Source: Nemertoderma westbladi
Taxonomy: Eukaryota > Xenacoelomorpha > Nemertodermatida > Nemertodermatidae
DNA: 45,880 bases
Assembly (NCBI GenBank): GCA_032718475.1
Contig: JAUCBJ010000926.1
Coordinates: forward strand, 1 to 45,880
Direction: 5' to 3'
Shown here: piece by piece, positions 34,655-44,439 of the stretch
Layout of the letters: every line of letters starts with the position of its first letter
Position numbering within the stretch: position 1 is the stretch's first letter
Position numbers and translations under genes: made by a program
Notes under the pieces: model-generated
Databases searched by the model: none
The model's input: only the letters and a program-made list of their open reading frames with translations
What the model was told of the DNA's origin: nothing

Positions 34655-36885
34655 CCAATTGTCCCAACACCCTCTCCAGTAACCCCAATTATCCCAACAC
34701 CCCCTCCAGTAACCCCAATTATCCCAACACCCCCTCCAGTAACCCATATTGTCCCAACACCCCCTCCAGTAACCCATATTGTCCCAACACCCCCTCCAGT
34801 AACCCATATTGTCCCAACACCCCCTCCAGTAACCCATATTGTCCCAACACCCCCTCCAGTAACCCCAATTATCCCAACACCCCCTCCAGTAACCCATATT
34901 GTCCCAACACCCCCTCCAGTAACCCATATTGTCCCAACACCCCCTCCAGTAACCCATATTGTCCCAACACCCCCTCCAGTAACCCCAATTGTCCCAACAC
35001 CCCCTCCAGTAACCCCAATTGTCCCAACACCCCCTCCAGTAACCCCAATTGTCCCAACACCCCCTCCAGTAACCCCAATTGTCCCAACACCCCCTCCAGT
35101 AACCCCAATTGTCCCAACACCCCCTCCAGTAACCCATATTGTCCCAACACCCCCTCCAGTAACCCCAATTATCCCAACACCCCCTCCAGTAACCCATATT
35201 GTCCCAACACCCCCTCCAGTAACCCATATTGTCCCAACACCCCCTCCAGTAACCCATATTGTCCCAACACCCCCTCCAGTAACCCCAATTGTCCCAACAC
35301 CCCCTCCAGTACCCCCAATTATCCCAACACCCCCTCCAGTAACCCATATTGTCCCAACACCCCCTCCAGTAACCCATATTGTCCCAACACCCCCTCCAGT
35401 AACCCCAATTATCCCAACACCCCCTCCAGTAACCCATATTGTCCCAACACCCCCTCCAGTAACCCATATTGTCCCAACACCCCCTCCAGTAACCCATATT
35501 GTCCCAACACCCCCTCCAGTAACCCCAATTGTCCCAACACCCCCTCCAGTAACCCCAATTGTCCCAACACCCCCTCCAGTAACCCCAATTGTCCCAACAC
35601 CCCCTCCAGTAACCCCAATTGTCCCAACACCCCCTCCAGTAACCCCAATTATCCCAACACCCCCTCCAGTAACCCATATTGTCCCAACACCCCCTCCAGT
35701 AACCCATATTGTCCCAACACCCCCTCCAGTAACCCCAATTATCCCAACACCCCCTCCAGTAACCCATATTGTCCCAACACCCCCTCCAGTAACCCATATT
35801 GTCCCAACACCCCCTCCAGTAACCCATATTGTCCCAACACCCCCTCCAGTAACCCCAATTATCCCAACACCCCCTCCAGTAACCCATATTGTCCCAACAC
35901 CCCCTCCAGTAACCCATATTGTCCCAACACCCCCTCCAGTAACCCATATTGTCCCAACACCCCCTCCAGTAACCCCAATTGTCCCAACACCCCCTCCAGT
36001 ACCCCCAATTATCCCAACACCCCCTCCAGTAACCCATATTGTCCCAACACCCCCTCCAGTAACCCATATTGTCCCAACACCCCCTCCAGTAACCCATATT
36101 GTCCCAACACCCCCTCCAGTAACCCATATTGTCCCAACACCCCCTCCAGTAACCCATATTGTCCCAACACCCCCTCCAGTAACCCCAATTGTCCCAACAC
36201 CCCCTCCAGTAACCCCAATTGTCCCAACACCCCCTCCAGTAACCCCAATTGTCCCAACACCCCCTCCAGTAACCCCAATTGTCCCAACACCCCCTCCAGT
36301 AACCCCAATTGTCCCAACACCCCCTCCAGTAACCCATATTGTCCCAACACCCCCTCCAGTAACCCATATTGTCCCAACACCCCCTCCAGTACCCCCAATT
36401 ATCCCAACACCCCCTCCAGTAACCCATATTGTCCCAACACCCCCTCCAGTAACCCATATTGTCCCAACACCCCCTCCAGTAACCCATATTGTCCCAACAC
36501 CCCCTCCAGTAACCCATATTGTCCCAACACCCCCTCCAGTAACCCCAATTGTCCCAACACCCCCTCCAGTAACCCCAATTGTCCCAACACCCCCTCCAGT
36601 AACCCCAATTGTCCCAACACCCCCTCCAGTAACCCCAATTGTCCCAACACCCCCTCCAGTAACCCCAATTGTCCCAACACCCCCTCCAGTAACCCATATT
36701 GTCCCAACACCCCCTCCAGTAACCCATATTGTCCCAACACCCCCTCCAGTACCCCCAATTATCCCAACACCCCCTCCAGTAACCCATATTGTCCCAACAC
36801 CCCCTCCAGTAACCCATATTGTCCCAACACCCCCTCCAGTAACCCATATTGTCCCAACACCCTCTCCAGTAACCCCTAATGCCCC
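34655..36885 (+). repeat. 30-bp proline-rich coding-type minisatellite (about 74 copies)
   Basis: A very regular 30-bp array. The plus strand unit is ccccaattgtcccaacaccc then cctccagtaa, with three main variants (caattgt, catattgt, caattat) arranged in higher-order groups; the rare acccccaattat variant recurs at 35,311, 36,001, 36,391 and 36,751. In the frame of the RT ORF the unit encodes TPIVPTPPPV and has no stop from 34,625 onward. The ~750-residue ORFs in two other frames (SNPNCPNTPS; GVTGGGVGTI on the minus strand) follow from the 30-bp periodicity. Confidence 0.95.
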
Positions 36886-36973
36886 AAACCGCCCTCCAGT
36901 AACCCAAACACGTCTACCAGCAAACACAATTGCATCAACACGACCCCCTTCTAACCAAACTGCGCGTACTACA

Positions 36974-39823
36974 ATGTGCATTGGTTGCTTGAAGCCGTAT
37001 CGCTACTTGGCCAGTCTGGAAAAGCACCACAAAGTCTGTTTACGTTTCCAGTCCGCTTCTAATCTGTTACTGTTTAGCGAACTCCCTTTCTGTGACGAAT
37101 CCAATATGAAATTTTCAAACAATAGCTCTGGTTACTACACATTAGTTGCATGGAATGTGGAAGGTGCGCGCTCTACGATCGACACAACAATGGATGACAC
37201 CTTCATAGACACTGATATCCTTCTCCTTTATGAAACGTTTACGACAGACTTGGTCATCCCAGGCTTCTCATGTCACAATGTGTCTTGTGAGAAACGCGAT
37301 TTAGGGCGCCCTTACGGTGGTATCACTATTGCCATTAATATGAAAACCGCAATGCGTCAGGAGCCCATTCATAAAAGCTCAACAGCTTTAGCACTACTAA
37401 CAAGTAACTTTGTGATAATATCTGCCTATTATCCCCCATCAACTGATGTCTCTGATATATTACTCGAGCTCACCACTATAATTGTAACTGCACGGGCAAA
37501 GTGCACTCTTCCAATACTGCTAACAGGTGATTTTAACTGCCGTTTAGATGGCCCTCATGATCGTGGAGACACACTATGCAGTGGCCTACTTGGCGCAGGA
37601 CTGAACTGCATTAACGACCACTCAATCCCTACATTTTACTCCTGGAATGGTCAGAGCGTAATCGACCTCGTTTTTGTCGACCACCTACTGGCTGATAAGG
37701 TCTCAGTAAGTATCCGCCCAACTACAAACACTAAACACCAGCGCGTTTATATAAAATATGAAACAACAAGCCCCATCAACTATAGGAAAGAGCGCTGTAA
37801 AGCAATCAAGAGGCTTGATGTAGACAAATTAGGCCACATTCTAACGACAGGAGATTTTCAATCTGCTATAGCCAATGGAGTAGACGATGTCTGTTCTTAC
37901 ATAACTAATGCTATTACAAATTCTTCGTTATCTAGTAAGCCGAGAAATTCCAAACCTTGGTTCAATCAAGAATGCTATCTGGCTAAACACGAACTCATGT
38001 CAAGTTTTCAGTTAATGAAACGGGCGCCAACACCCCTAAACAAGCAAAGATATTCGGAGTTAGCTCGTTCATATAAGAAGTTGATGCATACTAAAAAGAC
38101 ATTGTACGAGGCCCAAAAAGAGTTTAAGTTAATTCAAGAGTGCGAGTCTGACAAACAGAAATTTTGGAACATTCTGAAGACCGGCGACCAAGTCAAACCA
38201 GTTGCTCAACAAGTGTCAGAACAATCTTGGTTCACACATTTCTCAGAGTTGCTTTCAACCAAACACTCACCCCAACTACCGCCAATTCCAGATCAACCAA
38301 ATGATATACTAGATAAACAAATAGAGCCATCGGAAATAACGGTCGCTGTCAATAACGCCAAGCTCCACAAAGCAACGGGGCCAGATGGCGTGTCGAACGA
38401 GGCGCTAAAATCCGGTTTCGGTCATCTTCTTCCGTTCCTTCTGAGTCTGTTGTCCCTCTGTCTCACACTGGGAGTTTGCCCAATATCCTGGTTGACATCA
38501 TATCTGATACCACTGTATAAAGGAAAAGGCAAAAAGACATCCCCTGACAGTTATCGTGGCATAGCACTCCTTTCGTGTCTACTAAAACTATACACCGCTA
38601 TTCTGTTTGAACGTCTGTACGTGTTTGCCGAGATCAGTGGCATCCTTCCTGCTGCTCAATACGGCTTCCGTCGAGGACTCTCAACGGTGATGGCTGTCAA
38701 GAACCTATATGGTTTAATAAATATAGCTCTTCAGTCGGCCGGAGGCCATACATATTGTGTTTTCGTCGACTTCACTAAGGCGTTCGACTCCATCAACAGA
38801 GAAACTCTCTGCCAGCGTCTAGTAATACATGGCATCAGTCGAAAATTTATCACTGCTATATGGGCACTAATCGCAGTTAACTATGTATGTATTTGCATTG
38901 GAACATATGTATTGGACCCAATCACTCAATCGGTCGGAGTAGTGCAAGGTGACAAACTCTCTCCCCTTTTATTCAGCTTGTTCGTTGCTGACCTCCCATC
39001 TATCCTCATGGCCGCATGCTGCATCGTCATAATGTACGCTGATGATCTCGTCATAGTCGGCGATTCGATCGCAGTCACCCAGGACGCACTGGACAGATTA
39101 TCAGAATATTGTCGGGTCAATGACCTGAAGGTCAATATAAAGAAAACTAAGGCAGTCAAATTCCGCAGAGGTGGCCGTTTAGCTTCTGGTGATAAATTAT
39201 ATTATAATGGCACTTTATTGGAGTTTCAAAATACGTTCAACTACTTAGGCGTAGTGCTAGCAACAAAAAATGGTCCCACAGCTCACTTCCAGCACTTATA
39301 CAAAAAAGGCGTGGCCTGCTCTATTCGTATTGCAACTAAGGTAAATCTACATCATATATCGTTAGCCACGGCAAAACGTTTGTGGGCAACTGTAATCTAC
39401 CCGTCGACAACATACGGATGCACTATTTTTACGTCTAATGAAAACGTTCCGCGGCTGGAACACATCCATCGAGTGCGAGCATTTTACTACAAACTTTGGT
39501 GCGGCATCAGTAAATACTCGTCGTCAACTGCAATCCTTAACGCAATAGATAACTGCGATGACGCGGAAATTAATCTCGTGGACCTAACCGGTTTTCGTCG
39601 CCGCGCAGCAGCCCAGTTAATGGCGAACGGCTGCCACCATCGGATTTGTAAAATTTCGAACTGCTGGAGACCCACTGATCAATGTGTCTGCTGGTTGTGC
39701 AATAATAGTGCCACATCTACCGCCCACTACCTGCAATGCACCGGAATGCCAGCCAACCTGTCTACATTAAGATGCGCGCTGTATCTGATGAGCGTAGACC
39801 AACCACTTCCCCATCCACCGTGA
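36974..39823 (+). CDS. Non-LTR-type retroelement protein: AP endonuclease and reverse transcriptase
   Basis: 949 residues from the first ATG. Residues 1-22 hold a possible C2HC finger (CIGC ... HHKVC). An exonuclease-endonuclease-phosphatase fold follows: VAWNVEG (~58), LLYETF (~84), ISAYYPP, LLTGDFNC (~183), VIDLVFVD. The reverse transcriptase has LIPLYKGKGK (~511), SYRGIALL, QYGFRRGLST, VFVDFTKAFDS (~596), GVVQGDKLSPLLF and the catalytic MYADDL (~686), then FNYLGV. Near the C-terminus CVCWLC ... HYLQC is a CCHC-type motif. No RNase H was seen. The endonuclease histidine region reads TKHQ rather than the usual DH pair. The frame is open upstream through the whole proline-rich array to a TAA at 34,622, so the real N-terminus may be much longer. 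Clade not assigned. It lies antisense to the KDM6 gene. Confidence 0.9.
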   Translation: MCIGCLKPYRYLASLEKHHKVCLRFQSASNLLLFSELPFCDESNMKFSNNSSGYYTLVAWNVEGARSTIDTTMDDTFIDTDILLLYETFTTDLVIPGFSCHNVSCEKRDLGRPYGGITIAINMKTAMRQEPIHKSSTALALLTSNFVIISAYYPPSTDVSDILLELTTIIVTARAKCTLPILLTGDFNCRLDGPHDRGDTLCSGLLGAGLNCINDHSIPTFYSWNGQSVIDLVFVDHLLADKVSVSIRPTTNTKHQRVYIKYETTSPINYRKERCKAIKRLDVDKLGHILTTGDFQSAIANGVDDVCSYITNAITNSSLSSKPRNSKPWFNQECYLAKHELMSSFQLMKRAPTPLNKQRYSELARSYKKLMHTKKTLYEAQKEFKLIQECESDKQKFWNILKTGDQVKPVAQQVSEQSWFTHFSELLSTKHSPQLPPIPDQPNDILDKQIEPSEITVAVNNAKLHKATGPDGVSNEALKSGFGHLLPFLLSLLSLCLTLGVCPISWLTSYLIPLYKGKGKKTSPDSYRGIALLSCLLKLYTAILFERLYVFAEISGILPAAQYGFRRGLSTVMAVKNLYGLINIALQSAGGHTYCVFVDFTKAFDSINRETLCQRLVIHGISRKFITAIWALIAVNYVCICIGTYVLDPITQSVGVVQGDKLSPLLFSLFVADLPSILMAACCIVIMYADDLVIVGDSIAVTQDALDRLSEYCRVNDLKVNIKKTKAVKFRRGGRLASGDKLYYNGTLLEFQNTFNYLGVVLATKNGPTAHFQHLYKKGVACSIRIATKVNLHHISLATAKRLWATVIYPSTTYGCTIFTSNENVPRLEHIHRVRAFYYKLWCGISKYSSSTAILNAIDNCDDAEINLVDLTGFRRRAAAQLMANGCHHRICKISNCWRPTDQCVCWLCNNSATSTAHYLQCTGMPANLSTLRCALYLMSVDQPLPHPP

Positions 39824-39956
39824 CTTATTTTATTATAGTTTTAGTAACAGTATTTTAATATTTATATTATATTATTATTTATTTTACGGAAATTTGTGCT
39901 TCAATTGATTAATTTTACTAAGCTCCATATGTTGGAATAAAGAAGTCAATGATCAT

Positions 39957-40362
39957 AAACAAAATATTCCAGATTATGATGCATTTATTAAATAGAATAA
40001 AATAGCCTCGCGCAGGTGCATAACCATGCAACATTTGAACGCCCATATCTCAGCTATTTTTTAACGAAATTCAAATTGTGTTACATATTTGGAATGTACC
40101 AACAAACAGGTATAAGGTAGAAGAATAACTGCGGTGTAACTGGTGTAATATAGACGGAGACACTTTTTTCAACGCTTGTAGCTAAAGATTGAAAGCAAAA
40201 ATAAAAATTCTGGCTCACCCAGTCTGTGGTCGGGAGGTGAAACTATCTCAGTATCTCTTGTTTCAAATTTCATGCAATCTGATTAAGATTTGTAGAAAAA
40301 TTAGGGAGGGGGGGGGGGGGGGGGTGTCACTGAATTACGACACTATATTCTGGGACATGGTG
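39957..40362 (-). repeat. Right terminal inverted repeat
   Basis: About 406 bp, reverse complement of 34,177-34,583 with scattered substitutions and small indels. It contains a run of 17 G (40,308-40,324) where the left copy has cacacacccctctcc, so the difference is partly homopolymer growth. Confidence 0.85.
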
Positions 40363-40365
40363 TAT

Positions 40366-40497
40366 AGACTGTGTATTTGTGTTTTATAATTTAGATATAG
40401 ATCGTGTATTTGTGTTTTATAATTTAGATATAGATCGTGTATTTGTGTTTTATAATTTAGATATAGATCGTGTATTTGAGTTTTATAATTTAGATTG
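40366..40497. repeat. 33-bp minisatellite beside the right end of the TIR element
   Basis: About four copies of a 33-bp unit (gtgtatttgtgttttataat then ttagatatagatc). It starts directly after the reconstructed target sequence tagact, so it flanks the insertion rather than belonging to it. Confidence 0.85.
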
Positions 40498-41293
40498 TGG
40501 GCGACCCAATTTATCAGAAATATTAAAATTAATTTGATTTCAATGTTTCAGCAAAATAATTTAGCTAATTCTAAGGAATCACAATAAATTTTTAATAGTA
40601 TATATATATTTATTAACTATTTCTTTTACAAAAAGTAAGTATAATTTTGTCCACATTTTTTAAAGGTTCTTTCTATAGGCTCCCCATAGATTCTAAAGAG
40701 AGTACCAATTCAGCACTGTGGAATGCCAGACCCAGACAAAACCGTCCCAAATAACTCGGACAGTCACACACTACAGTTGAGTATTATTAATAAACCGGCG
40801 ACGGTTACTGCTCAGGTCAACATGTCTGTTCAAACCTGTAGGTTGCCATAGCAACACAAAGTCGTGCACAATAAACAACCTGATTTTCAAGGATAGTATC
40901 CTTATCGAAGCAACATACCTTCATCAGTAACATAATAATAGATTCAGATAGAAACTGGATTGAAAACTAAAGGTTTGGATTTAATGCTTTTTTTATTAAT
41001 GCTAATTTAATAATTTAACGCCAAATGTGTCTTTATTTTCAATTAAAATAATGAAATGAAAACTAAACAATAAATAAATAATTATCGCTAATTCAGATTT
41101 TAAAAATAAATCGTGGTTTTTACGTCACCACCAGTGGAACATGGAACCACAAAGACAATATTGTAGGAAGTCCGTAAAATTATCAGTTAATGTAAAAATA
41201 AACGTCTTGAGACTCAACTTATAAAACCATTTATCTTCTCCATCTTGTCGCCTCTCAGCACTCCACTCCCAATATTGCCTGCGTCTACAACAA
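40498..41293. other. Non-coding stretch between the TIR element and the glycoprotein-like gene
   Basis: AT-rich with no recognised family. Around 40,680-40,790 the minus strand holds a 32-codon open stretch (LGRFCLGLAFHSAELVLSL) that I cannot assign. The 63-codon minus ORF at 41,125-41,316 overlaps the end of the next gene and looks incidental. Candidate AATAAA signals for the minus-strand gene occur near 41,030, but AT-richness makes them weak. Confidence 0.5.
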
Positions 41294-42298
41294 CTACTTT
41301 TCCTCATTCTTCTCACGAAGAACCGCCAGGGTTATTTTTTTCCTCCCAATACTAACGACCACACTGACAACTCTAAGAAACTCCAGTAGACCCCCTATGG
41401 CGCCCATAATCACGGCGACTAGTAGCAACCTGGTGGAGGAGGGGGAGAGACCCACCACGAACCCGACGAGAGTGCGATCCAACGTGGTGCGAACCGCGTC
41501 GGCGGCGGGACACCGGCCGTCCGCCGCCAACATATTGAGTTCGCCGACGATGTTGTCGGTGTCGAGGAGTACCGATATGACAGAGTGGAGGTCGCAGTCC
41601 ACAGCGGGCCGGGATGGTGGGGAGTGGAGCGGTGGGTGGCCGGCGCGTCCAGCCACACTTGGGTCCGCAAAGAGCGGCGGACGGATGGACTCCGTCGGTA
41701 GACCGTCCGTCGGCACGTTGCTACCGGAGTTAACCAACCCGTTGATGTAGTGGAACTGGACGCCGTCGACGGTAAAGTGGAGCGACGAGTCGACGAGACG
41801 GTCGCAGTCGACTCGGTGCGACCGAACCAGACTCAACGAACCGTCCGGCAACAACTGACTCACAACGTCGCTGTCATGGTGACGGTGACTCACCAAGGGT
41901 CGGTTGTGACAGACCCCCTGGTACCTGAGGGCCTGCAGCACCGTGTAGTTGGCGACCTCGGCACACACTACCACCCCAACGAGGTCTCCGAATGAAACCC
42001 CTTTGAATCCGGGCCCCTCTGTCATACGGAAGTAGCGAGTTGGCAGCTTACTGGCCAGCGGTTTCCACACCAGATGTTCTCCCTCTTGCCGTCTACAACC
42101 CTGGTCTAAGATTTCCGCTTGAATCTTTTTAACCTGTAATATCATCTCCTCCCCGATATCCTCCACATTACCACCATCGCTTTCTTTGACTTCTCTTACA
42201 AACTCAACTTTATCTTTTCCACCAGTTTTAGGAACTCGGAACACAAGAACACCATCGGTAACCAGCCAACCTACGATGGTACTAAAATATCCGCCCAA
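41294..42298 (-). CDS. C-terminal part of a membrane glycoprotein-like gene (possibly viral-envelope-derived)
   Basis: An open minus-strand region of about 330 codons, GC-rich against AT-rich flanks. Its listed first codon is TTG preceded by an in-frame TGA, so the true beginning is probably a splice acceptor slightly downstream of 42,298. It holds an ectodomain with several cysteines and an NYT glycosylation site. Near the end is a hydrophobic segment (LLLVAVIMGAIGGLLEFL) that could span the membrane, followed by a short basic tail. Type I topology with a C-terminal anchor and the cysteine/glycine-rich ectodomain suggest an envelope glycoprotein of the kind found in negative-strand RNA viruses and captured in invertebrate genomes, but this is an impression, not an alignment. 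It could also be a host receptor. No stop or frameshift interrupts this part. Confidence 0.55.
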   Translation of the reverse strand: MGGYFSTIVGWLVTDGVLVFRVPKTGGKDKVEFVREVKESDGGNVEDIGEEMILQVKKIQAEILDQGCRRQEGEHLVWKPLASKLPTRYFRMTEGPGFKGVSFGDLVGVVVCAEVANYTVLQALRYQGVCHNRPLVSHRHHDSDVVSQLLPDGSLSLVRSHRVDCDRLVDSSLHFTVDGVQFHYINGLVNSGSNVPTDGLPTESIRPPLFADPSVAGRAGHPPLHSPPSRPAVDCDLHSVISVLLDTDNIVGELNMLAADGRCPAADAVRTTLDRTLVGFVVGLSPSSTRLLLVAVIMGAIGGLLEFLRVVSVVVSIGRKKITLAVLREKNEEK

Positions 42299-42615
42299 AT
42301 TTCAATCAACTTTCTAATGATATTTTCCTTTATTAAATTTTCTATATTCCGGAGGGACAAAATCACATTAAATGGCCAAATTTAACTTGTAATATTACCA
42401 AAAATTAATAGCTGAAAATGGCCGGTATTTCCGGTAAAAAACAAGAAAATTTGTTTTTAAAAAAATATTATCTAACAATTATTTGCTCTAGAACAATATT
42501 TTATAACAAAATTAAAATAAAATATATGTTCCAGAACATTTTCAAAAAACCAAGTAATAAAAACTACCAAGTATACAAAATTTGGAAGGTGTGCCCAAAA
42601 TGGATTAATGGGGTG
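42299..42615 (-). other. AT-rich gap between the two glycoprotein-like open regions
   Basis: 317 bp, strongly AT-rich and without coding character, in contrast to the GC-rich flanking open regions. It probably represents an intron or the remains of one. Several AG and GT dinucleotides could serve, and I do not fix a junction. The plus-strand 71-codon ORF across it is a shadow. Confidence 0.5.
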
Positions 42616-43524
42616 TTAATGGGGTACCATTAATGCCAAACTGATACATTTCTTTAGAAATTTGGCGGCTAAATTAGTACCATCTTCATCTTCCTGTATG
42701 CCGTCCGTCTCCTTAGCAACGTACTCGGTGACGTTATAGGCCTCGACGCCCAACGCGGGAACTCTCAGCACCGATACGTTCCCTCCATCGCTAACGACTT
42801 CGGCGAGGAACGTTGAGGAACGCAACGGAACGAACCCGGATGGCAACGGACCCGGCTCCTCCCAGACGACCACGGTCCCGTTGGCCTGGAGACGGCAGAA
42901 CAGCTGGTCGGGCCGGCCGCAACGCGTCGAGGGACCCCAGGGGGTCGTCAGGGACCACCCCCGCTGCCCGGCCGTCGGGGGCAGGAAGAAACACTCCGCG
43001 GTCTCCAGACGGCACCCTGTCGCTATGGTAACGCATGTCTCCGTCCCGTTCGGACACTTTGTGGTGTTGCTAAGCGACCGAGACGCAATGATTCCACCAC
43101 CGGCAGTCCCCATGACCCCGTCGTCGCCCTCTACCGGAGCCTCAGTGCATTGCTTATCACGAACCCAAGTCTTACAGTCCGAGACACTCACATTGTACCC
43201 AATGGAGTGACTCATCTCGGTAACCATGGCTACCCGACCATAGAAGGCGGACCAGAAGGAGTCTGCAACGGGTAGGGCGCGACGCTCACGACGCCAGCGG
43301 TCGTAGAAACAGGCGGTGGCGACGAAACGGAAAGGAACAGGGTTCCGCTGGTAGACAGTAACGTTCCGTAGCTTTATATCTACGGAGGGGGCGGGAGGGG
43401 GGCATGGGGGGCGGTCGGCCAGACGGTAGAAGCGGTTGGGGGGCGAATCGTCCACACACAGGTATAGACTAGCGGAGGCGTAGCAGACAGAAAGACAGAC
43501 GCAGATAAACGCAGTTGAAACCAT
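42616..43524 (-). CDS. N-terminal part of a secreted or membrane glycoprotein-like gene
   Basis: 302 open codons on the minus strand from an ATG at 43,524. The first ~19 residues are hydrophobic with a small-residue end (CYASAS) and look like a signal peptide. The rest is rich in cysteine and has seven N-x-S/T sites (NVT, NVS, NTT, NGT, NGT, NVS, NVT), as in a heavily glycosylated extracellular domain. Coding composition is GC-rich like KDM6 exons e2-e4. The final ~15 codons before the stop are probably intronic. Its last ~45 residues resemble the start of the downstream open region (VLRVP ... AKETDG against VFRVP ... VKESDG), suggesting a duplicated segment. The product is unidentified; a viral-type envelope glycoprotein captured by the host is my leading but unproven reading. 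Confidence 0.55.
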   Translation of the reverse strand: MVSTAFICVCLSVCYASASLYLCVDDSPPNRFYRLADRPPCPPPAPSVDIKLRNVTVYQRNPVPFRFVATACFYDRWRRERRALPVADSFWSAFYGRVAMVTEMSHSIGYNVSVSDCKTWVRDKQCTEAPVEGDDGVMGTAGGGIIASRSLSNTTKCPNGTETCVTIATGCRLETAECFFLPPTAGQRGWSLTTPWGPSTRCGRPDQLFCRLQANGTVVVWEEPGPLPSGFVPLRSSTFLAEVVSDGGNVSVLRVPALGVEAYNVTEYVAKETDGIQEDEDGTNLAAKFLKKCISLALMVPH

Positions 43525-43707
43525 CGCAGTTAGTTAAACACTCCGTGGCAATAAGTATTAGCTACACAGACACAACGTTCTAGAACTCCAATTAATTTAG
43601 AAACTAGAATTTGTTTTTAATTCACCGGGTAAGAATTAGATTTATTGTATTGTACAGGTAATAATATTATATTACGGTATTTAAAGTTAAGGTTTAATTC
43701 GGCTAGA

Positions 43708-44263
43708 GTTCCGTTTGCAGTCGCATTTGATATTTTGATATTAATTAATGAAATGATATACTTTTTGCACAAAGTGTCACTAACTTCGTTGCTAATCGGC
43801 AGATTGTAATTTTACAAAACATGATTTATTATACAAACATTTTTTTGAAATTTCTAAAAATACTGTAATTTTTTGTGTTCTAGAACATTAGTAGATATGT
43901 ATTTTTATGGTAGTTAGTGTTTTTTTACTAGCTAGTACCTTTTATAATTATAAAAAATGTAAAACATTAATATTTCATGTTTAAACTGTTGCAGAATATA
44001 TTAATGAACAAAAATATTGATGATTTTATAGCAGTTTATACTTTTTGCGTGGTAACAATGATTTATGTTATAAAAAATGTAGTTTTTTTTTAAATTACTA
44101 TCCATTTTAAATTTGAAATATGACTATATGTTCTAGAACATTGTATTTTTAATTTTATTTATGTTCTAGAACAGTGTATAATAATAATATTTTGTTCTAG
44201 AATTCTACAATATTGCTATGGTAACAATGATTTATATTATAAAAATGCGACTGCATACGGAAC
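43708..44263. mobile_element. Second MITE-like palindromic element
   Basis: A 556-bp AT-rich imperfect palindrome bounded by GTTCCGTTTGCAGTCGCATT on the left and AAATGCGACTGCATACGGAA then C on the right. Internally it shares ggtaacaatgattta, ctatatgttctagaac and related phrases with the 32,183-32,747 element, in the same orientation, so the two belong to one family or to sibling families. A TA duplication is not clear here. No coding capacity. Confidence 0.6.
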
Positions 44264-44439
44264 TGTTCCCAAAAATTCATTATTGTGAAATATAATACAT
44301 TTTTTTAAGGGGGGGGGGGGGGGGTCAAAAAAGTAGATTTTTCAATTACAATCTCCTCTGGTGCAATTTTTATGAGGATTTCAAAACTTCCCGTTTGTTA
44401 TTAGCTAATGTAGTTCAAAGTTAAGTGTCATTAAAAATG

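Larger units (their letters stand above)
34177..40362 (+). mobile_element. 6.2-kb inverted-repeat element carrying an endonuclease/reverse transcriptase ORF
   Basis: The left end CACCATGTCCCAGAATATAG and the right end CTATATTCTGGGACATGGTG are reverse complements, and imperfect inverted similarity continues for about 400 bases on each side. TA flanks both ends. Removing the element and one TA rejoins acatgtaga-TA-tagact, which is exactly the monomer sequence of the adjacent 37-bp satellite, so the boundaries are well supported. The interior is a 30-bp minisatellite followed in frame by an AP-endonuclease/RT ORF, then an AATAAA at about 39,936. LINEs are not known to have long terminal inverted repeats. 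This is either a LINE nested in a Tc1/mariner-like element, two inverted copies of a short element with a LINE between them, or a composite not previously described. Confidence 0.75.

Noticed and set aside
34597-36981. ORFs of about 755-794 codons (GVTGGGVGTI, YWRGCWDN, SNPNCPNTPS) that look like silk or structural proteins
   Set aside because: All frames of the 30-bp array are open on both strands. Only the RT-linked frame has continuity with a real domain.
41397-41995. Plus-strand ORFs of 117 and 81 codons
   Set aside because: GC-rich antisense shadows of the glycoprotein-like gene with no recognisable domain.
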